Of a DNA stretch of 10,375 nucleotides, positions 6,860 through 10,375 are shown one piece after another (the first letter of the stretch is position 1; each line of letters starts with the position of its first letter). Location: NCBI GenBank assembly GCA_007130555.1, contig SLSH01000012.1, forward strand, positions 1 through 10,375, in the 5' to 3' direction. Position numbers and translations under genes: made by a program. Origin of the DNA: Bacteroidales bacterium. GTDB lineage: Bacteria; Bacteroidota; Bacteroidia; Bacteroidales; ML635J-15. A model generated the notes under the pieces. The model had not been told where the DNA came from and did not search any database. It saw nothing but the letters and a program-made list of their open reading frames with translations.

Positions 6860-8047
6860 TTAATTTAAAACAGGATTTGTTAGTTTTCCTGCAAATAATA
6901 TTGAATTTTTTTGATGTTCTTTAATAATAAAAATAAAAGGTCTGTTTAGATTCATTTCAACAGGTACTCTCATGGATTTTTCTCTCATTACAACTGCCGT
7001 TGCTGCGGCTGCTTCGGTTCCTTTTTCGTCCACTTCTATAAATGCTTTATGGATAATTTGGTCAATCATTAAATCCTTATGACCAGTCATACCTCTGAAA
7101 TCGGCTTTATAATTAAAAGCTCTTATCATACCCATTTCTTTTAAAAAGTCTTTTAATTCATAATCGGTTTCCATTTTGAATTTAGGCATACTCAGACTAA
7201 TTTTTTGATTTTCGGAATTATTGATGTAATAATTAAAAAGTTCCAAATCAAAATCTGTTATATATTCATTTATGTTATTTTTTTCCGAATGCATTATAAT
7301 ATACATTGATGCGACACTATCCCGATAAGGCAATTCAATCATCTGAATATCGGAAGTTTCGTAGTAATTAAATTTTTCGGTAATTTTCATAAAATTAGCC
7401 GATAATTTTCCTTGCGGAGAAAAGAATTCTGCTTTTTGGGTTCTTCTTTTATCGAATTCAAAATTCCAATCGGCTTTAAAATAGATTGCATTTAGCAATA
7501 CCAGTCTGGTCATTGCATCAAGGGTTTTGCTGTCTAATAATTCTTCGATTTTGTTATTTGTATTGTCAGCTACCCATTTATTAATTTTAATTCTTGCTTT
7601 TTCTCTGTCTTCATCAGACCTGAAATTTGCAGTACTAAATTTGGCATTATAATTTGCAACAAGTTTAAGATATGAATCTAAAAACGGATAATTTTCCTGT
7701 GCTACAGCTGCATTAGCAATATTTAAAAAGTCTTGATTTAAATTTCTGTAAAAATTTAATAATCCGGTAAATTCTTTGTGAGATTGCTCTTGATTTCTGT
7801 AAAAATTAAGAGCTTTCCGCATTTCCCTTGCAGTACGGGATTTTGCTCCGTCATAAGTCATTGCAAGTGCAGTTGAAATACTAAACGGACTAATAAAAAT
7901 ATTGTTTTCTTCTTTTTCGTTAATTTTTGAGAATAAAGAAAAGGCAAAATCATTATTGTTTTTAATAAGCTCGGAATAGTTATCCTTTCCTGATAAACAA
8001 CTCGTACTTAGAACAAATATTATAATTATTATAAAAAGATTTTTCAT
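6860..8047 (-). CDS. Serpin-family lipoprotein, predicted inhibitory protease inhibitor
   Basis: 395 residues. A signal peptide with lipobox STSC gives lipidated Cys17, so the serpin is tethered to an envelope membrane. The serpin fold runs from about residue 25 to the end, with family landmarks NNIFISPFSISTALAMTYDGA (49-69), LLNAIYFKADW (184-194), LPYRDSVASMYIIM (239-252), SLSMPKF (284-290), the hinge EVDEKGTEAAAATA (338-351) and NRPFIFII (368-375). The small-residue hinge is what inhibitory serpins need for loop insertion. Counting P17 from E341 places Lys357 at P1 and Ser358 at P1', suggesting a trypsin-like target; the loop is two residues longer than alpha-1-antitrypsin on the prime side, so the P1 call could shift. 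Miropin of Tannerella forsythia is a known Bacteroidota serpin of this kind. It may protect the cell against host or competitor proteases, or control the cell's own. A promoter-like pair precedes it. Confidence 0.95.
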   Translation of the reverse strand: MKNLFIIIIIFVLSTSCLSGKDNYSELIKNNNDFAFSLFSKINEKEENNIFISPFSISTALAMTYDGAKSRTAREMRKALNFYRNQEQSHKEFTGLLNFYRNLNQDFLNIANAAVAQENYPFLDSYLKLVANYNAKFSTANFRSDEDREKARIKINKWVADNTNNKIEELLDSKTLDAMTRLVLLNAIYFKADWNFEFDKRRTQKAEFFSPQGKLSANFMKITEKFNYYETSDIQMIELPYRDSVASMYIIMHSEKNNINEYITDFDLELFNYYINNSENQKISLSMPKFKMETDYELKDFLKEMGMIRAFNYKADFRGMTGHKDLMIDQIIHKAFIEVDEKGTEAAAATAVVMREKSMRVPVEMNLNRPFIFIIKEHQKNSILFAGKLTNPVLN

Positions 8048-8072
8048 AATAAGCGTTTTAAAAATTATGCTG

Positions 8073-8099
8073 CAAATTTATGAAAAATCTTAATATCAA
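8073..8099 (-). promoter_or_regulatory. Bacteroidota-type promoter for the serpin gene
   Basis: On the minus strand TTG (8099-8097) and TAAATTTGCA (8080-8071) are separated by 16 bases, one short of the described TTG-N17-23-TAnnTTTG range. The implied transcript start is near 8066, about 19 bases before the ATG. Confidence 0.4.
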
Positions 8100-8127
8100 C
8101 TTAGAATATCAGGATTTTTTTGATATT
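8092..8127. repeat. Three copies of TGATATT around the serpin -33 box
   Basis: The heptamer tgatatt occurs on the minus strand at 8098-8092 and 8111-8105 (direct repeat, 13-base period) and on the plus strand at 8121-8127. The last two copies form an inverted repeat around ggattttt, with a T run in the loop. The first copy overlaps the putative -33 TTG. It could be an operator or, for the last two copies, a weak terminator of the pyrBI transcript. AT-rich sequence makes chance occurrence possible. Confidence 0.3.
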
Positions 8128-8157
8128 ATGAATTAATTCTTGGTATATGGCAAAACT

Positions 8158-8619
8158 TTAACTTATAATCTGTATATTATCTTGCCCCGTTACTTTTTCG
8201 CAGTAATGGCATTTTAAATTGATTTTATTATTTGAATTGCTGACCGTAAATTTGGTTTGTACATTTTCATTATTTGTAACACACTTAGGATTTATACATT
8301 TAATAAATTTTGAAACGGTTTTTGGCAATTCAACTTTCTTTTTTTCGGCTACTTTATAATCTTTTATGATATTAATAACGGCATTAGGGTCAATCAAAGC
8401 TATTTTGTTAATATCTTCAATAGAAGGGAATTTATTTGCAATTTTAATTATTCCTTTTGCTCCGTATTTTTTACTATCCAGATTATTACCGATAAATACA
8501 TGAGTCTCGATATTTTCGACATCAATAATAAACAGTACTTTAAATAATTTTTTTGCGTCTATATGGTCTATTACTGTTCCTTGTTCTATTGCTTTTACTT
8601 TTAATTCATTTTTCATCAT
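8158..8619 (-). CDS. pyrI: Aspartate carbamoyltransferase regulatory subunit
   Basis: 153 residues, the same length as E. coli PyrI. The protein binds the nucleotide effectors (CTP, UTP, ATP) and holds the catalytic trimers together in the class B holoenzyme. The N-terminal allosteric domain shows VKAIEQGTVIDHIDA (8-22) with the nucleotide-contacting D18, and GIIKI with K59. The C-terminal zinc domain has C108-x4-C113 and C137-x2-C140 (CINPKC and CHYC), the four zinc ligands, and ends close to the E. coli terminus. Met-Met at the start leaves 8619 or 8616 as initiation sites. It follows pyrB by 34 bases, the usual pyrBI order, so the subunits are probably made from one transcript. Feedback control of pyrimidine synthesis by CTP/UTP is expected from the family. 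Confidence 0.97.
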   Translation of the reverse strand: MMKNELKVKAIEQGTVIDHIDAKKLFKVLFIIDVENIETHVFIGNNLDSKKYGAKGIIKIANKFPSIEDINKIALIDPNAVINIIKDYKVAEKKKVELPKTVSKFIKCINPKCVTNNENVQTKFTVSNSNNKINLKCHYCEKVTGQDNIQIIS

Positions 8620-8653
8620 AATACATAAATTTTAAAATTTATAACAATAAAAA

Positions 8654-9562
8654 TTATTTTAACCCCAAAATCAGAGACATTATTGCCATTCTAGTATAAA
8701 CTCCGTTAAGAGCCTGCTGAAAGTAATATGCCTTTGGATTATCATCCACATCGGTGTCTATTTCATTCACACGTGGTAGGGGGTGCAATATTCTCAAATT
8801 ATCTTTTGTGTTTTCGAGATATTTATTTTTTAGAATATAAGAATGTTTTACTTTTTCGTATTCAACAGGATCAGAGAATCTCTCACGCTGAACTCTTGTT
8901 ACATACATTATATCTGCTACGGAGATAATATCGGTAAAAGTTTCATGTTCATAATATTTTATTCCTTTTTCTTCAAGAAACATTTTATATTCGACAGGAA
9001 TTTTTAAGAATGGAGGTGAAATAAAATTAAAAACGGGATTAAATTGAGCCATTGCCATAATAAGCGAATGTATTGTTCTTCCGTATTTCAAGTCTCCCAC
9101 TAAGAATAGATTCAGATTTTCGAGAGTTCCTTGAGTTTTCCGTATAGAATACAAGTCTAATAGACACTGGGTAGGATGTTGATTAGAGCCGTCTCCTGCA
9201 TTAATAACAGGGATGCTTGCAATTTCGGAAGAATATCTGGCACTACCTTCTATGGGATGCCTCATAATAATTAAATCGCTGTAACTGCATACGGTAAGAA
9301 TTGTGTCTTTAAGCGATTCTCCTTTTGATACGCTTGTTGCAGAAGCTTCACTGAAACCGACGATTTTTCCTCCGAGTCTTTGAATAGCACTTTCAAAACT
9401 TAATCTGGTTCTGGTCGAAGGTTCAAAGAATAAAGAAGCTATTACATGATTTTCAAGTAGTCTTTGATTTGGATTTTTTTCAAATTCTTCTGCTAAATCC
9501 AAAATTTTAATGTAATCTTCTTTAGTGTAATCAGTAATTGAAATCAGACTTTTGTTTTTCAT
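8654..9562 (-). CDS. pyrB: Aspartate carbamoyltransferase catalytic subunit
   Basis: 302 residues, near the 311 of E. coli PyrB. It condenses carbamoyl phosphate and aspartate to carbamoyl aspartate, the first committed pyrimidine step, in the cytosol. Key residues are all present: the phosphate site FEPSTRTR (S49, T50, R51, T52, R53), the 80s loop SVSKGES with K80 that reaches the neighbouring subunit, R101 in MRHP, H129 and Q132 in QHPTQ, R162 in the GDLKYGRT strand, the aspartate-binding R223 and Q225 in TRVQRERF, and HPLPR at 260-264. The ATG at 9562 starts MKNKSLISI, matching the family N-terminus. pyrI follows. The FKBP terminator ends only 46 bases upstream, so the promoter must be very compact or overlap the terminator tail. 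Confidence 0.98.
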   Translation of the reverse strand: MKNKSLISITDYTKEDYIKILDLAEEFEKNPNQRLLENHVIASLFFEPSTRTRLSFESAIQRLGGKIVGFSEASATSVSKGESLKDTILTVCSYSDLIIMRHPIEGSARYSSEIASIPVINAGDGSNQHPTQCLLDLYSIRKTQGTLENLNLFLVGDLKYGRTIHSLIMAMAQFNPVFNFISPPFLKIPVEYKMFLEEKGIKYYEHETFTDIISVADIMYVTRVQRERFSDPVEYEKVKHSYILKNKYLENTKDNLRILHPLPRVNEIDTDVDDNPKAYYFQQALNGVYTRMAIMSLILGLK

Positions 9563-9606
9563 TTTTTTAAATTTGTTAGTTGAACCATAATTTATTTTTT
9601 ATATAA

Positions 9607-9639
9607 GCAAAAAAAAACCGAAGTAAAAACTTCGGTTTT
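9607..9639 (-). terminator. Intrinsic terminator between the FKBP gene and pyrB
   Basis: A perfect 10-base stem, aaaaccgaag (9614-9623) with cttcggtttt (9630-9639), has the loop taaaaa and a T run on the minus strand (complement of the A run from 9609) ending in GC. It starts 5 bases past the FKBP stop, so it fits as that gene's terminator. It also lies in the pyrB leader region. Confidence 0.9.
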
Positions 9640-9644
9640 AAAGA

Positions 9645-10343
9645 TTATTCGACTATCTCAATTAACTCAATGTCAAAAATCAGAGTCTCAAACGGACCGA
9701 TAAGTTGTCCTGCCCCCCTTTCTCCATAAGCTAAATCATAAGGTATATATAATTTCCACTTAGAACCAACGTTCATCAGCTGGAGGGCCTCAGTCCATCC
9801 TGCAATTACTCCGCTTACAGGAAAAGTTGCAGGTTCACCTCTTTGATATGAACTGTCAAATACCGTTCCGTCAATTAAAGTTCCCTGATAATGTGTTTTT
9901 ACGGTCGAAGTTATGACAGGTTTTTCTCCGCCACCTTCGGTTATTACTTCATATTGCAATCCGCTTTCGAGAGTAATAACTCCTTCTTTTTTTGCATTCT
10001 CTTCCAGAAAAGCTTTTCCGTCGGTTATTTTATCTGCAGATTCTTCTTTTTGCAGTTCACCGAAAAAGTTTTGTAATAACTCATCAGTAGCAATCACGTC
10101 TAATAAAGCATTTTCATTTACCTGATCTTTTAAACCCGCTAAAATATAATCTATATCTAATTTCTCACTGATACCCTGCGTCGCCAGGTTATTACCAATC
10201 TGCATCCCCAATGCATAACTTGCGGAATCTTTAATATTTGTTAATTCAACTTGTTGACCTTCTGAATTTTCCTGAGTTTTACAAGATAAAGCCAACAATA
10301 ATGCCGTAATTGTTACAATAAATAATAATAAATAAGATTTAAT
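9645..10343 (-). CDS. FKBP-type peptidyl-prolyl isomerase lipoprotein (FkpA/Mip-like), apparent ATT start
   Basis: About 232 residues if read from ATT at 10343-10341. The frame upstream of the family-like region encodes a lipoprotein signal peptide: KSY, then LLLFIVTITALLA, then the lipobox LSC with Cys21. This frame has an upstream stop at 10352-10350 and, before it, no ATG or GTG; the only TTG codons (10298 and 10295) would cut the signal peptide to a few residues. Three ATT codons (10349, 10346, 10343) are the likely initiators; the last gives the usual Met-Lys opening. The mature protein has an N-terminal FKBP dimerisation region (SYALGMQIGNNL onward, about 43-118) and a C-terminal FKBP domain (about 125-232) with Y152 (HYQG), F162 and D163 (VFDSS), V179, I180 and W183, Y206 (AYGE) and F223. 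It should act as a foldase or chaperone in the periplasm or on a membrane. Confidence 0.85.
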   Translation of the reverse strand: MKSYLLLFIVTITALLLALSCKTQENSEGQQVELTNIKDSASYALGMQIGNNLATQGISEKLDIDYILAGLKDQVNENALLDVIATDELLQNFFGELQKEESADKITDGKAFLEENAKKEGVITLESGLQYEVITEGGGEKPVITSTVKTHYQGTLIDGTVFDSSYQRGEPATFPVSGVIAGWTEALQLMNVGSKWKLYIPYDLAYGERGAGQLIGPFETLIFDIELIEIVE

Positions 10344-10368
10344 AATAATTTAATTTTTAAAATTTGTG

Positions 10369-10375
10369 CAAAGGA
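10369..10375 (-). promoter_or_regulatory. Partial -7 box for the FKBP gene at the window edge
   Basis: The minus strand reads TCCTTTGCAC at the edge, matching the TTTGCA half of the Bacteroidota -7 element; the TA half would lie at or beyond base 10375 and position two is T rather than A. If real, transcription would begin near 10362, leaving about 20 bases before the ATT codons. Confidence 0.3.

Noticed and set aside
6850..6863. Fourteen-base palindrome ttaatatatattaa at the serpin stop codon
   Set aside because: It consists only of A and T in AT-rich DNA and has no T run, so it is not distinguishable from chance.
1..10375. Mobile elements, prophage, CRISPR or defence system
   Set aside because: No transposase, integrase, terminal repeats, regularly spaced repeats or nuclease or toxin motifs were found; the recognised genes are housekeeping and envelope functions.

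Overview
The window is AT-rich bacterial DNA that reads as a member of the Bacteroidota. The signs are a FISUMP-domain surface protein with Ig-like repeats, short lipoprotein signal peptides ending in S-C or A-C, almost no Shine-Dalgarno sequences, several boxes close to the Bacteroidota promoter consensus (TTG, 17-23 bases, TAnnTTTG, often continuing as TTTGCA), and a GlyA and PyrB/PyrI set of the kind usual in that phylum. I cannot name a genus.

Layout. Positions 1-1374 (+) hold the C-terminal part of a large surface protein, whose start lies outside the window. Everything after it is on the minus strand. A stem-loop region at about 1473-1526 separates the two convergent transcription units. 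At 4442-1520 (read leftwards) lie three tightly packed genes: a DUF4836-like lipoprotein, an ABC ATPase with unusual catalytic motifs, and an FtsX/MacB-type permease. Upstream of these is glyA (5803-4523). Next come a His/Cys-rich small lipoprotein (6303-5995, with a strong terminator), a small secreted protein of unknown function (6825-6415) and a lipoprotein serpin (8047-6860). Then come the catalytic and regulatory subunits of aspartate carbamoyltransferase, pyrB (9562-8654) and pyrI (8619-8158). Last is an FKBP-type prolyl isomerase lipoprotein (about 10343-9645), also followed by a strong terminator.

How the genes relate. Two housekeeping units supply nucleotide precursors: glyA makes one-carbon units and pyrBI carries out the first committed pyrimidine step. 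They sit among envelope genes: six of the ten genes carry an export signal or have an architecture that implies export, and one more is an integral membrane permease. The serpin and the FKBP are envelope protein-quality or protease-control factors. The lipoprotein-ATPase-permease set looks like a dedicated envelope transporter or signalling complex of unknown substrate.

No mobile element, CRISPR array, tRNA or rRNA was seen, and no stretch over 300 bases lacks a gene. The points most worth checking are the FKBP gene, which has a full lipoprotein signal peptide but apparently only ATT as a start codon; the ABC ATPase that lacks the switch histidine; the His/Cys-rich lipoprotein; and the serpin with a predicted Lys-Ser scissile bond.
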